A stretch of 64,000 bases of DNA from Bacillus sp. EB01 (GCF_000613125.1 NZ_HG964497.1:2362272-2426271), one strand, 5' to 3'; positions 44,933 through 53,863 are shown, numbered from the stretch's first letter. The notes: a model not told the origin generated them from the letters alone. Numbers and translations: made by a program.

Positions 44933-45565
44933 ATGGATAGCAAGTCTTGTGATTTCTCTCCTTTAAAGAATCAGTTGAAAAATGGCATTGAAAATTTGAT
45001 TCATTTACTTCAATCAAATTTAAATATCCTTGATAATGAAAACTATTGTGTTCTTGGCAGTTTGGAGGACGTTAGGGAAAGTCTCATTGCAATTGAATCA
45101 AAAGCGGCAACCTTCTATTTAAACTGTTACTTGTCTGATTACACCAGTGTCTATGAGCATTTATCGGATACTGTCCAATACCTGTCACAGCAGAGGCATG
45201 GGGCATTAATCGTTGTTGAACGGGAGATGCCTATTGATTCATTGATTCAAAAAGGAATAGATATAGGTGCATTAGTCACCCCAAAATTATTGGAATCGAT
45301 TTTCTATCCAGGTAACCCATTGCATGACGGAGCAGTTTTGATTAGAGGAGACACGGTTGTATCAGCATCGAATGTATTGCCTTTAACAACTACAAATATA
45401 GTAGGAAAAAAACGCGGAACACGTCATCGGGCTGCTTTGGGAATTTCAGAAAAAAGTGATGCCTTAGCACTTGTGGTATCTGAAGAAACAGGGAAAATTT
45501 CTTTTGCCTTAAATGGGCAACTATATCCAATTAGTACAACTGTTCCAATCAATTTTGACAATTAA
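44933..45565 (+). CDS. cdaS: Diadenylate cyclase CdaS (spore type)
   Basis: 210 aa, ATG 44933 with TTGGAGG upstream. Makes c-di-AMP from two ATP. The N-terminal ~75 residues form two helices ('LKNQLKNGIENLIHLLQSN'), the regulatory YojJ-type part of CdaS; the DAC domain has 'GALIVVERE', the catalytic 'NPLHDGAVLI' and 'GTRHRAALGISE'. No membrane segments, unlike CdaA, and no DNA-binding domain, unlike DisA. CATACTA at about 44891-44897 fits a sigma-G -10 but no good -35 was found. CdaS acts in spore germination in B. subtilis. Confidence 0.93.
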   Translation: MDSKSCDFSPLKNQLKNGIENLIHLLQSNLNILDNENYCVLGSLEDVRESLIAIESKAATFYLNCYLSDYTSVYEHLSDTVQYLSQQRHGALIVVEREMPIDSLIQKGIDIGALVTPKLLESIFYPGNPLHDGAVLIRGDTVVSASNVLPLTTTNIVGKKRGTRHRAALGISEKSDALALVVSEETGKISFALNGQLYPISTTVPINFDN

Positions 45566-45658
45566 GAATAATAAAAACAAACCCGTGAAAGAGAAGTTAG
45601 AATTCATCCCAAGAGAACAATGGTCTAAAACTACCTGTTTTTACTACATATACAAATT

Positions 45659-45682
45659 AAAAGCTGTCCGGGTAGGACAGCT
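45659..45682. terminator. Bidirectional terminator between cdaS and a small gene
   Basis: agctgtcc / ggacagct with a 5-nt loop; A's on the left make the T-tail for the minus strand, whose gene ends 1 bp away; T's on the right are weaker. Confidence 0.8.
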
Positions 45683-45829
45683 CTATTCTTTTTCTTCCTT
45701 AATAAAATTGTATCCTGATGTAAACCGTTTTTCCGGAAACACTCCAAGTTCCTTTGCGACTTCCTCTCTAATCCGGTTGAACTTTTCATTAACTTTTTCC
45801 TCGATCTCGCGGTTCTTGTTTTCTGGCAT
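45683..45829 (-). CDS. Small SASP-like protein, 48 aa (paralog 1)
   Basis: Minus-strand ATG 45829 with GGGAG 8 nt upstream, TAG at 45683. It reads 'MPENKNREIEEKVNEKFNRI' then 'REEVAKELGVFPEKRFTSGYN' and 'FIKEEKE'. 'EEVAKELGV' recalls the first helix of alpha/beta-type small acid-soluble spore proteins, but the second SASP motif is absent. It is near-identical to the gene at 47683-47862. A terminator follows at once, supporting a real gene. Confidence 0.75.
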   Translation of the reverse strand: MPENKNREIEEKVNEKFNRIREEVAKELGVFPEKRFTSGYNFIKEEKE

Positions 45830-46050
45830 CTTTGTCACTCCCTGGGGTAGATGTGATTTTCCACTTATAGTTTATACTAGTATCCAGTTTTGATTCCTTT
45901 ACACCAAACCCTCTATCCGTCAGTAAGGAGCCCCAAGAAGAAAAACCATTTAGTAGAAAACTGGTCAGATTACAAAATAAAAAATTTTCTTGAAAATTCA
46001 AGGTTGCACAACAAATAATGAAGAAAGTATTCAAAAAACTTCAAAATAAG

Positions 46051-46077
46051 TGAATAATTACCCAATCTGTCTTCGTC
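46051..46077 (+). promoter_or_regulatory. Possible ECF-type promoter
   Basis: TGAATAA (46051-46057) and CGTC (46074-46077), 16 bp apart, resemble the TGAAAC/CGTC promoters of Bacillus ECF sigma factors and lie 30 bp before the sigma gene, so it may be autoregulated. Confidence 0.35.
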
Positions 46078-46107
46078 AAAAAATAAATAAGGGGGGTGCC
46101 AAATAAA

Positions 46108-46647
46108 TTGTACCAAAAAAGCCAAAAAATTAATCGGGACTTTGACCTAGAACAGCATCTTAATGAGTTGCTTGATCTTTATGGTCAAAGAATTCAAAGA
46201 TTAATTTATACCTATGTAAAAGATAAATATATTGCAGAGGATTTAACCCAGGAAGTTTTTATTAAAGTATTTCAAAATCTTCACCTCTTTAGAGAGGAGT
46301 CATCTATATATACATGGATTTATCGAATAGCGGTAAATAAATCCAAGGATTATTTAAGAACAGCCTGGGTGCGTAAAACAACCAATTTACTGAAAACAAT
46401 AGTAAAAGATAATTTCACATCAGCCGAAAATACTTATTTGAAAAAGGTTGAAAATGCTTATTTAATCGATACAATCCTTAAGCTGCAGGTTGAGTATAGG
46501 GAAGTTATACTGCTGTATTATATTGAAGAACTTACAATTAATGAAATAAATGAGGTTCTTAATTTAAAAGAGTCAACGATAAGAACAAGGCTTAGAAGGG
46601 GCAAAGAAAGGTTGAGAAAATTGATGCAAAGGGAGGAAACATTGTGA
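46108..46647 (+). CDS. ECF-family RNA polymerase sigma factor
   Basis: 179 aa. TTG 46108 is chosen because AAGGGGGG lies 11 nt before it; GTG 46096 overlaps that site. Region 2 'YTYVKDKYIAEDLTQEVFIK' and 'STWIYRIA'-like 'SIYTWIYRIAVNKSKDYLR'; region 4 'LKLQVEYREVILLYYIEELT' with helix-turn-helix 'INEINEVLNLKESTIRTRLR'. The stop overlaps the next gene (GTGA), a membrane anti-sigma candidate. Signal and regulon unknown. Confidence 0.92.
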   Translation: MYQKSQKINRDFDLEQHLNELLDLYGQRIQRLIYTYVKDKYIAEDLTQEVFIKVFQNLHLFREESSIYTWIYRIAVNKSKDYLRTAWVRKTTNLLKTIVKDNFTSAENTYLKKVENAYLIDTILKLQVEYREVILLYYIEELTINEINEVLNLKESTIRTRLRRGKERLRKLMQREETL

Positions 46648-47372
46648 AACCCCTGGATATTGACTTAGCGAGGAAGGAATTGAATAGCAGAGTTCCATTC
46701 ACTCCAAGGCAAAAGGCCAAAATTTTGAATGACCTTAACAGAAACCCAAGAAGAAAAGAGAAAACATTAAAACCGAATTTATCGATCAATTGGTTTACCC
46801 ATTCAATAGTCGTAATGGCAACGATCCTTTTAGTTGGAATTATTTCTACCTCGTATTTCTTTCAGCAAAAAGAGAGTAATACGGCGGCGCCCAAAAGCAG
46901 CGGGTTTGAAGAACAAATCAACAAGAACGGGGATGTTCTTACTAAAAATGATGACCCTGTTACAGAAACACCGGCACCTTCAGAGGGATATACCTATGAT
47001 ATTAATGAATTATTAACAAAAAACCCTTATTACCATAAACTATATCAAACATTGGCTAAGGCAATAAATTCAGAAGAGGGTGCTGGAGTTTATATCTTGT
47101 ATCTGCACGCTCTTAAGCAAGGAGATATTGGAGAAGTCAAAAAGCATTCATTTGCAACTAGGGAGTCTGAAATTGAAGCTCTGATTGAACATTATAATAA
47201 AATCAATTATGAAACCATAACCATTGATAAGACCATTCCTAGCAAGGCAGAGCCGAGTTTTGAAGTTCATTTAACTTATCAACTAAGTAGAAGCAATAAT
47301 AAAAAGAAGAAAACCATTCATATCCATATGAACGATGGAGTTACCATTAATATTTCTGAACCAGAATTATAA
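46644..47372 (+). CDS. Probable membrane anti-sigma factor
   Basis: 242 aa, GTG 46644 overlapping the sigma stop by 4 nt, with GGGAGG upstream. Cytosolic N-terminus of ~53 residues, one membrane segment 'SIVVMATILLVGIISTSYFF' (about 54-73), then an extracytoplasmic domain of ~170 residues beginning with a Ser/Pro/Thr-rich linker. No zinc-anti-sigma HxxxCxxC motif. Topology and coupling to an ECF sigma gene are the grounds for the call; the sensed signal would be at the envelope. Confidence 0.75.
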   Translation: MKPLDIDLARKELNSRVPFTPRQKAKILNDLNRNPRRKEKTLKPNLSINWFTHSIVVMATILLVGIISTSYFFQQKESNTAAPKSSGFEEQINKNGDVLTKNDDPVTETPAPSEGYTYDINELLTKNPYYHKLYQTLAKAINSEEGAGVYILYLHALKQGDIGEVKKHSFATRESEIEALIEHYNKINYETITIDKTIPSKAEPSFEVHLTYQLSRSNNKKKKTIHIHMNDGVTINISEPEL

Positions 47373-47549
47373 CTTTGTTTCAGAATTATACACAGTGTTA
47401 AATTAACCTAGAGTATGGATACCAAGATTTTCTTTGTAATATAGGGTCAGAGATAGATAGAAGGAGAAGATAACGCTCAATAGCGGCCAAGGGATATTTT
47501 GGAATAAAGTGTAGGACATAATAGTAAAATTAATGCCTATATATCAATA

Positions 47550-47590
47550 AAAATAGACCATCAAATTAAAATACATTTTGATGGTCTATT
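47550..47590 (-). terminator. Terminator of the 47683 small gene
   Basis: aatagaccatcaaa / ttttgatggtctatt, a 14-bp stem with A's on its left flank that give a T-run on the minus strand; no T-run on the plus strand. Confidence 0.75.
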
Positions 47591-47682
47591 CACCTTACAA
47601 ATTAGTATTTTAACAGTTACAGAACCCGTAACGGAGAAGGGGCACTTTTTTCTCGTGTACGTTATCCGGGGGATTGGTTAGT

Positions 47683-47862
47683 TCAGGACAGATTTTTTTC
47701 CTTGGTAAAATTGTATCTTGATGTAAACCGTTTTTCCGGGATTACTCCAAGCTCCTTTGCAACTTCCTCTCTAATTCGGTTGAACTTTTCATTAACTTTT
47801 TCCTCAACTTCGCTGTTCTGTTTGCTCGCACCGTTGTCATTTCCTGTTCTGTTTTTCCGCAT
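47683..47862 (-). CDS. Small SASP-like protein, 59 aa (paralog 2)
   Basis: Minus-strand ATG 47862, TGA at 47683; the ribosome site is weak, so the start is uncertain. The core 'EVEEKVNEKFNRIREEVAKE' and 'LGVIPEKRFTSRYNF' is nearly the same as the protein at 45683-45829, with an extra N-terminal segment 'MRKNRTGNDNGASKQNS'. The pair brackets the ECF sigma operon and probably arose by duplication. Confidence 0.7.
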   Translation of the reverse strand: MRKNRTGNDNGASKQNSEVEEKVNEKFNRIREEVAKELGVIPEKRFTSRYNFTKEKNLS

Positions 47863-48089
47863 CCACTGTATGTTCAGTGTGGAAAAAGAAGAACCAAACT
47901 TTTTAATCCGCCTGTAAAGTACCCCAATACAAACAGGAGAGCTTTTCCGATTTTTCCGAAGGTAAAACAACCTATGACCAGTGCTTCTTTTGACCAGGGG
48001 ATGCAGTCTCATTGAAAATGTATTGTCCCGCTGATAGTATTCTACTATGAAGAACCTATCGGCTTTTTAATGGAATGTGAGGTAAGTAT

Positions 48090-50429
48090 ATGAAGGACCA
48101 ATTAACCGATTTTCAAATTTCAATGAAGAATATTCAATTTTTATCTCCGCGAGTGAATCAAGGATTGCAATTTGTTTTTTGTTTAAGCGGAGAATTAACG
48201 ATAGAAATCGATAGCCGTTTTTATGTTTTAAAGGAACTGGATTTGCTGCTGATTAATCGGAACCAGCTTTTTCAGGCAAAAGGCAATCAAACAAATCGTG
48301 TGTTATCGTTAACGATTTCGGATTCATTTATGGAACAGTATTATTCGGACTATCGAAACAGCAGGTTTGATTGTTTTTCCCAAGAGATCGGGATGGGCAG
48401 GGAAGTGATGCTCGATAAGATGAGAAAATTGCTTGTTGAATTAATGATTACATATAGCAGAAAAGATGAGAGCTACCAAATCGAAATGCATAGATCCATA
48501 TGCGAACTATTGCTAATCTTGGTCCGCCGGTTTAAGCAAAAGGGTACTGTCATTGAAAAAATGGATTCCAATGACATGAGACTCAAAAAAATGATTGAGT
48601 ATTTGGAAAAGAATTATCATCAAGTTATTACTTTAGAAGATATGGCAAGGAAATCTTACTTATCAACTGGTTATTTATCCAGGTATTTTAAGCAAAAGAC
48701 AGGAATGGGATTTAGCCGGTTTTTAATGAATATCAGGCTAAGGCACAGTGTGAAGGATTTACTTTATACAAAGGATACGATTTCACAAATTTCAATGAAA
48801 AATGGGTTTGCTAACACCAAATCGTTTACGAGTCTATTTAAGGAAATGTACGGAGTTACACCTCGTGTGTACCGTGAAAGTCATTCAAAAGAGCAAAATG
48901 ATTTAGTCCGAAGCTATCATATTGAGGATACTGAAACATTAATCAATTCCCCTGAAATTATCGCTAAATTAGGAACCGTACTCACGAAACATGATCGATC
49001 GTATAGCAACACCGAGTCACAATTTGAGGAACTATCTCTGGATGTTTCTCTTCCAATCAATGCACCACTATCTCACCCTTATCAAGTTTTGATTATTGGA
49101 GAACTGAAAGAACTGCTAAAACAAGATGTTCAGTCGCAAATCCTGATGGCAAAAGATGAAATGCGTATTCAGTATATAGGGATCCAGCATTTATTAAGGG
49201 GAAATACGATTACAGAAGATGTCGAAACAGATGAAGAGATTGCAACAAGTTCACCTTACTTTAATTCCGATATTGCGATGAATTTTTTGATGAAGAATGG
49301 ACTTTCTCTTTTTATCAAAATTGACTATCAGGAAATCACCGCAAATGAAGAACATTATTTTCAAAAACTGCATGGTTTTATGAAGCATTGTTTACAAATA
49401 TACGGGCCGTCGTTTTTAAAGAAATGGCGTTTGCTCTTTCATGAACCATATCCTACCTTATCCGAAGCAAGTGAACTTAAACGAGTGTATTTAAGGCTGC
49501 ATCATTTGTTAAAAAACCTTCTTCCAGACATTCATGTTGGTGTGTATTTGCCGTTCTCCTTCAGAGAGGAGAAGACCAGTGATTCTCATAATTGGCTTCT
49601 AACGGAAAGTAATCATATTGATTTTTTAGGCTATCATTCCAACCAAAATGACATCATTGATTTCAAGGAATTGAGTGATGATCGCTTTTTCATGACCAGA
49701 GATTATTTGAAAGAAAAAACAGCGAAAATAAAGGCTTATTTAAAAAAGCATCATATCGATAAACCGCTTCATCTCATCTCCTGGAACACATTATCCGGTA
49801 ACACACGGTTTACGAATGGAACTTTCTTTCGTGCTGCCTTAGTGCTAAGGGGTGTTTTGGATGTTGTGAATGAAGTGGAATCTATCGGGTTTTGGCTAAA
49901 CACTGCTTTGCATGAAGGCAAAGGCAAAGTTCAGAGGATTCGAATTGAAGGAATGGAACTTTTTCACTATTTCAGTGGAAAACGTCCGGCCTATTTTGCG
50001 ATGGTGTTTGCCAATAAACTCAATGGGACAATCATTGCTCAAGGCCCGGATTATTTGATGACCCAAAATGATCGGGGATATCAACTGGTGCTGATGAATT
50101 CCAATGCGATAAATCCTTATTTTTCTACTGAGGAAGCATTTCTGCAAAAGCTAAACAAAGAAATCCTTGTGAAAATTAATGGCCTGGAAGCAGGGGATTA
50201 CCAGATTCGGAAACATATCTTTGATAAGGATCACGGTGCTTTATACACAAAGTGGTGGAATTTAAACAGCAGGTACGGGATGGACGAAGAAATTATCAAA
50301 TATATCAATCGGTCTAGCCATCCGGATTTAGAGATATTTGATGAGACGATCGCTAGTGAATGGTCTTTTTATTCCTACCTAACCATTAATGCGATTCATT
50401 TTTTTGATATTAGAAAGGCAATTAATTGA
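48090..50429 (+). CDS. AraC-type regulator fused to a GH39-like glycosidase domain
   Basis: 779 aa, ATG 48090 with GAGGTAAG upstream. Order: AraC-type cupin sensor (about 10-140: 'GLQFVFCLSGELTIEIDSRF', 'LDLLLINRNQLFQAKGN'), two helix-turn-helix motifs (about 165-265: 'VITLEDMARKSYLSTGYLSR', 'ISQISMKNGFANTKSFTSLF', 'KEMYGVTPRVYR'), then ~500 residues of a beta-xylosidase (GH39)-like barrel ('FLKKWRLLFHEPYPTLSEAS', 'HIDFLGYHSNQND', 'LHLISWNT'). In GH39 the acid is the Glu of an 'NEP' motif; here that place reads 'FHEPYP', Glu retained, while the 'EW/E' nucleophile site is not evident ('LISWNT'). The barrel may bind sugar instead of cutting it. Confidence 0.85.
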   Translation: MKDQLTDFQISMKNIQFLSPRVNQGLQFVFCLSGELTIEIDSRFYVLKELDLLLINRNQLFQAKGNQTNRVLSLTISDSFMEQYYSDYRNSRFDCFSQEIGMGREVMLDKMRKLLVELMITYSRKDESYQIEMHRSICELLLILVRRFKQKGTVIEKMDSNDMRLKKMIEYLEKNYHQVITLEDMARKSYLSTGYLSRYFKQKTGMGFSRFLMNIRLRHSVKDLLYTKDTISQISMKNGFANTKSFTSLFKEMYGVTPRVYRESHSKEQNDLVRSYHIEDTETLINSPEIIAKLGTVLTKHDRSYSNTESQFEELSLDVSLPINAPLSHPYQVLIIGELKELLKQDVQSQILMAKDEMRIQYIGIQHLLRGNTITEDVETDEEIATSSPYFNSDIAMNFLMKNGLSLFIKIDYQEITANEEHYFQKLHGFMKHCLQIYGPSFLKKWRLLFHEPYPTLSEASELKRVYLRLHHLLKNLLPDIHVGVYLPFSFREEKTSDSHNWLLTESNHIDFLGYHSNQNDIIDFKELSDDRFFMTRDYLKEKTAKIKAYLKKHHIDKPLHLISWNTLSGNTRFTNGTFFRAALVLRGVLDVVNEVESIGFWLNTALHEGKGKVQRIRIEGMELFHYFSGKRPAYFAMVFANKLNGTIIAQGPDYLMTQNDRGYQLVLMNSNAINPYFSTEEAFLQKLNKEILVKINGLEAGDYQIRKHIFDKDHGALYTKWWNLNSRYGMDEEIIKYINRSSHPDLEIFDETIASEWSFYSYLTINAIHFFDIRKAIN

Positions 50430-50430
50430 A

Positions 50431-50470
50431 AAAAGTCATTGCTGCTTTAAGAGGCTGCAATGGCTTTTTT
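50431..50470 (+). terminator. Terminator of the AraC-GH39 gene
   Basis: Imperfect stem aaaagtcattgctgc / gctgcaatggctttt with a run of T's directly after the stop codon. Confidence 0.8.
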
Positions 50471-50577
50471 CCGTTAAAGAAATGATCAAGGTAGGAGAAA
50501 TAGTAATATACCAGTTTTTTTAAACTGCGCTGAATAGTATGGTTTAATCATACAAAAGACAATATGATTATGTTTTA

Positions 50578-51018
50578 CTAATTACTTAGCATTTTTTCTT
50601 TTTCAATAACATCTTTAACTACATCGCTTATGGTTACTTTTTCAAGAACATTCTCCAAAGCCGTTTGAGCACTGAAAAAGAGAGGTTCGATTGAAGTTTG
50701 AATATTTCGTCCGACGATACAATCAGGATTTGGATTCTCATGCATGCTAAAAAGTTCATTATCCTTAACAACACTAACTGCTTTATAAACATCCAGCAAG
50801 GTAATATCAGATAAATCCTTTGCGAGCTTTGCCCCAGCAATACCAGGTTGTACCTTAATTAATCCAGCTTTCTTAAGCATCCCCATTATTTTTCTAATGA
50901 CGGCCGGGTTCGTGTTCACACTTCTTGCTAATAATTCTGAGGAACTAACTCCACCTTTATTTATTTCAATCAGAGTTAATATATGAATTCCAACGGAAAA
51001 TCTGCTGCTGATGGACAT
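50578..51018 (-). CDS. Rrf2-family regulator (YwnA-like)
   Basis: 146 aa, start on the minus strand at 51018 (ATG of 'MSISSRFSVGIHILTLIEIN') with GGAAGGTGA upstream. Winged helix 'SSELLARSVNTNPAVIRKIM' and wing 'GLIKVQPGIAGAKLAKDLSD'. The conserved Cys cluster of IscR/NsrR is missing; only one Cys ('NPDCIVGRN') remains, so no iron-sulfur cluster is expected. Divergent from an NAD(P)H-binding gene, matching the ywnA-ywnB arrangement of B. subtilis. Likely an autorepressor sensing an electrophile or oxidant through that Cys (inference). Confidence 0.88.
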   Translation of the reverse strand: MSISSRFSVGIHILTLIEINKGGVSSSELLARSVNTNPAVIRKIMGMLKKAGLIKVQPGIAGAKLAKDLSDITLLDVYKAVSVVKDNELFSMHENPNPDCIVGRNIQTSIEPLFFSAQTALENVLEKVTISDVVKDVIEKEKMLSN

Positions 51019-51062
51019 CTCCAGTCACCTTCCTTTTTTCGGGAAAATGTAATTCATTTGAT

Positions 51063-51072
51063 TACACGTGTA
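51063..51072. promoter_or_regulatory. Operator 1 in the divergent promoter region
   Basis: TACACGTGTA, a perfect palindrome inside gATTACACGTGTATta, about 45 bp before the Rrf2-like gene; same GATTACA half-site as operator 2. Confidence 0.55.
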
Positions 51073-51115
51073 TTATAACGTAAAAAGTCAATCGTATTAA
51101 AAGAGTTTTGTTTCG

Positions 51116-51156
51116 TTGACATATAGCCGTGCTGTAACTACAATGATTACATGTAA
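51116..51156 (+). promoter_or_regulatory. Promoter and operator 2 of the NAD(P)H-binding gene
   Basis: TTGACA (51116-51121), 17 bp, TACAAT (51139-51144): near-consensus sigma-A promoter. TTACATGTAA (51147-51156), a perfect palindrome in GATTACATGTAATT, sits just after the -10, and GATTACAA recurs at 51163-51170. Binding there would block transcription. Confidence 0.75.
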
Positions 51157-51200
51157 TTAAAATGATTACAACTTAATTTTGTCTTCTAGGAGGTTCCTTA

Positions 51201-51839
51201 ATGAAAATTGGAATTATTGGTGCAAGCGGGAAAGTAGGCAGTCTTATTTTGAAAGAAGCCGTTAGTAGGGGACATCAAGTTACTGCTATTGTAAGGGATA
51301 AGTCAAAACTAAAAGAAAAGAATGTTGGGGTGATTGAAAAGAATATTTTTGACCTTACACAAGATGATGTGAGGCAATTCGAGGTAGTTGTTAATGCATT
51401 CGGCGCTCCACTTGGTGAAGAGCAAGCACATGTTGATGCTGGCCATGCTTTAATTGAGGCCTTAAAAGGAACAAATACAAGAGCAATCATTGTCGGGGGT
51501 GCTGGGAGCCTTTATGTCGATGAAAATAAAACTGTTCAGCTAATTGATACACCTGAGTTTCCGGATTTCGTTAAACCAACAGCAAAAGGGCAAGGCCGAA
51601 ATTTACAAGAATTGCAGTCGACAACCGATATCACTTGGACATTTATTAGTCCTTCTGCTGTATTTGATCCAGATGGAAAAAGAACTGGTTCTTATAAGTC
51701 GGGAAAAAACCATCTACTCGTAAATTCTAAAGGTGAAAGTTACATTAGCTATTCCGATTACGCAATTGCAGTTTTAGATGAAATTGAAGATCCACAGCAC
51801 ATAAATGAGCGATTTACTGTTGTTGGTGAAGCAGAGTAA
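51201..51839 (+). CDS. NAD(P)H-binding protein (YwnB-like)
   Basis: 212 aa, ATG 51201 with TAGGAGG upstream. NmrA/atypical SDR fold: 'KIGIIGASGKVGSLILKEA' (GxxGxxG), 'VTAIVRDKSKL', 'VVNAFGAP', 'AIIVGGAGSLYVDE', 'TWTFISPSAVFDPDGKRTG' and 'SYISYSDYAIAVLDEIE'. No Tyr-x3-Lys catalytic pair, as usual for this group. Regulated with the divergent Rrf2 gene. Function unknown, probably redox related. Confidence 0.9.
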   Translation: MKIGIIGASGKVGSLILKEAVSRGHQVTAIVRDKSKLKEKNVGVIEKNIFDLTQDDVRQFEVVVNAFGAPLGEEQAHVDAGHALIEALKGTNTRAIIVGGAGSLYVDENKTVQLIDTPEFPDFVKPTAKGQGRNLQELQSTTDITWTFISPSAVFDPDGKRTGSYKSGKNHLLVNSKGESYISYSDYAIAVLDEIEDPQHINERFTVVGEAE

Positions 51840-51923
51840 GTCGAAAGGGACTTGGCAAAATCCTGGTAAGGAAGTCTGTTCTTAAAAGCGTCAATTCATG
51901 ATACGTAATAAACATAATTTAAT

Positions 51924-51954
51924 CCGGCCTTCTTCTAAGAGAAGGCCGGGTTCT
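51924..51954 (+). terminator. Terminator of the YwnB-like gene
   Basis: ccggccttct / agaaggccgg perfect 10-bp stem, 6-nt loop, TTCTTC tail. Confidence 0.88.
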
Positions 51955-52394
51955 TCATTTCCTGCCACTATAACTGCCTCACGAAATGCTCCTCAAGTTA
52001 AACAAATTTACCCTCTGGCCAACTAAAAAGGACTGAATATCCACCTTAATCATAATCATTTAGCCTACCACAGCTATTGATAAACCTTTTTTAGCAAAGT
52101 GGTGAAATATTGACCTGCTTTATTTGATTAAAATTACTTCAGGTAAAATTTATCACTTAATATAACCGGAAGATGAGCAAATAACAACTCACTATATTGA
52201 GGTGGAAGTTATAAAATTATAAAGTACACAGACAGTTATACTGTTTATCCAGCTGGAGGCACTCACACATATTCCGCCTTTCGTGGGTAATTGTTTTGTT
52301 CATTTTTTATGTTTGTAAATGATTAAACAGGAAGACGGAAATACTATCAAACAATATTGCAAAGGTTTTATTTGACTCATCAGGAGGTTTTTTC
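51955..52394. other. 440-bp gap, nothing recognised
   Basis: AT-rich region between the YwnB-like terminator and norB. No frame with a ribosome site and no strong hairpin; presumably the norB promoter and leader. Confidence 0.5.
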
Positions 52395-53825
52395 GTGGAA
52401 ACAAGTTATAAAGGCACAGATAAAATGATTACAGGAATTGTGTTTGGGGTTATTACATTCTGGCTGTTTGCACAAGCGATCGTCAATGTGGTTCCGGCAG
52501 TACAGTCAGATTTGGGAATTCCACTTGAGACAGTTAACATTGCGATCAGTGTGACGGCATTGTTCTCGGGTATGTTTATTGTTGCCGCTGGTGGGCTTGC
52601 TGATAAAATTGGCCGGAAAAAAATAGCCAATATCGGCTTTATTTTTAGTATTATCGGTTCTCTATGCCTAGTGTTTGCCCAGGGTGCGGCATTACTGATT
52701 ATTGGACGGATCATTCAGGGTCTTTCAGCTGCGTTTATTATGCCTTCTACCATCGCTTTAATGAAAGCGTATTTCGAGGGGAAAGATCGCCAGAGAGCAC
52801 TAAGTTATTGGTCAATCGGTTCATGGGGCGGCTCTGGTGTTGCTTCTTTTGCCGGAGGTGCTATCGCGACCTATTTGGGCTGGAGATGGATTTTTATTTT
52901 TTCCATCGTCTTCGCCATTCTTGGTATGTTCCTGCTAAAAGATACGCCAGAGAGCAAACAGGAATCTGCAGGGAAATTCAGATTTGATTATACTGGTTTA
53001 GTTATTTTCATTATTACCATGCTAGCGTTGAATGTATTTATTAACTACGGATCTGATTTGGGTTGGACAAGCCCGCCTACACTCGCACTATTAGCCATCA
53101 CGATTGTAGGTTTGATTGTATTTATTAAAGTGGAAAAGAGTAAAGATGTCGTATTAATCGACTTTGCTGTGTTTAAAAACATGCCATATACTGGTGCAAC
53201 GATTTCAAATTTCCTGCTGAATGCGATTGCCGGCACACTGGTGGTAGCCAATACGTATGTTCAAATGGGCCGAGGATTTAATTCATTCCAGTCAGGAATG
53301 CTGTCACTTGGTTATTTAGTTGCCGTACTTTCAATGATTCGTGTCGGGGAGAAAATTTTACAAAAAGTTGGCGCCAAATCACCTATGATTTGGGGAACCA
53401 TCATTACAACAGTCGGTGTGGCGATGATGGGCTTGACGTTCTTGCCTGACCTTCCATATACGATCGTCGTCTTCGTCGGTTTCGCGCTGTTCGGGCTTGG
53501 ACTTGGCATTTATGCGACTCCGTCAACAGATACATCTGTATCCAACGCACCAGCTGATAAAGTCGGTGAAGCAGCCGGGGTATATAAGATGGCAAGCTCT
53601 CTTGGAAGTGCGTTCGGTGTCGCGATTTCCGCGGCTGTATACGCTGCAATTGCGGCGAATGGAAGCCTGGAAACTGCTGCAACAACAGGGATTATCGTAA
53701 ACGTCTTATTCGGTATACTTTCTCTGATATCAATTATCTTCCTGGTCCCTGCAGATGCAGGTAAAACGTCTGATAATACAAATAAAGCGCAAACCGGAAG
53801 AAATCGGAAACCTGTTACCGAATAA
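52395..53825 (+). CDS. norB: NorB-like multidrug MFS exporter
   Basis: 476 aa, GTG 52395 with CAGGAGG upstream. DHA2-type transporter with ~14 hydrophobic segments. 'VITFWLFAQAIVNVVPAVQS', 'ALFSGMFIVAAGGLADKIGR' (motif A), 'GLSAAFIMPSTIALMKAYFE', 'GKDRQRALSYWSIGSWGGSG' and 'GLGIYATPSTDTSVSNAP' agree closely with S. aureus NorB, a proton-driven exporter of quinolones and dyes. The symbol marks family, not proven substrates. Own leader; the M20 gene follows 67 bp later. Confidence 0.88.
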   Translation: METSYKGTDKMITGIVFGVITFWLFAQAIVNVVPAVQSDLGIPLETVNIAISVTALFSGMFIVAAGGLADKIGRKKIANIGFIFSIIGSLCLVFAQGAALLIIGRIIQGLSAAFIMPSTIALMKAYFEGKDRQRALSYWSIGSWGGSGVASFAGGAIATYLGWRWIFIFSIVFAILGMFLLKDTPESKQESAGKFRFDYTGLVIFIITMLALNVFINYGSDLGWTSPPTLALLAITIVGLIVFIKVEKSKDVVLIDFAVFKNMPYTGATISNFLLNAIAGTLVVANTYVQMGRGFNSFQSGMLSLGYLVAVLSMIRVGEKILQKVGAKSPMIWGTIITTVGVAMMGLTFLPDLPYTIVVFVGFALFGLGLGIYATPSTDTSVSNAPADKVGEAAGVYKMASSLGSAFGVAISAAVYAAIAANGSLETAATTGIIVNVLFGILSLISIIFLVPADAGKTSDNTNKAQTGRNRKPVTE

Positions 53826-53841
53826 TAGCTGTTCCAATTAA

Positions 53842-53863
53842 AAACGTCACATTTTGTGGCGTT
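53842..53863 (+). terminator. Short hairpin after norB
   Basis: aacgtcac / gtggcgtt stem with a 6-nt loop; the tail has few T's, so readthrough into the amidohydrolase gene is likely. Confidence 0.5.

Noticed and set aside
53404..53700. Overlapping frames in norB
   Set aside because: Shadows of the clear exporter frame.
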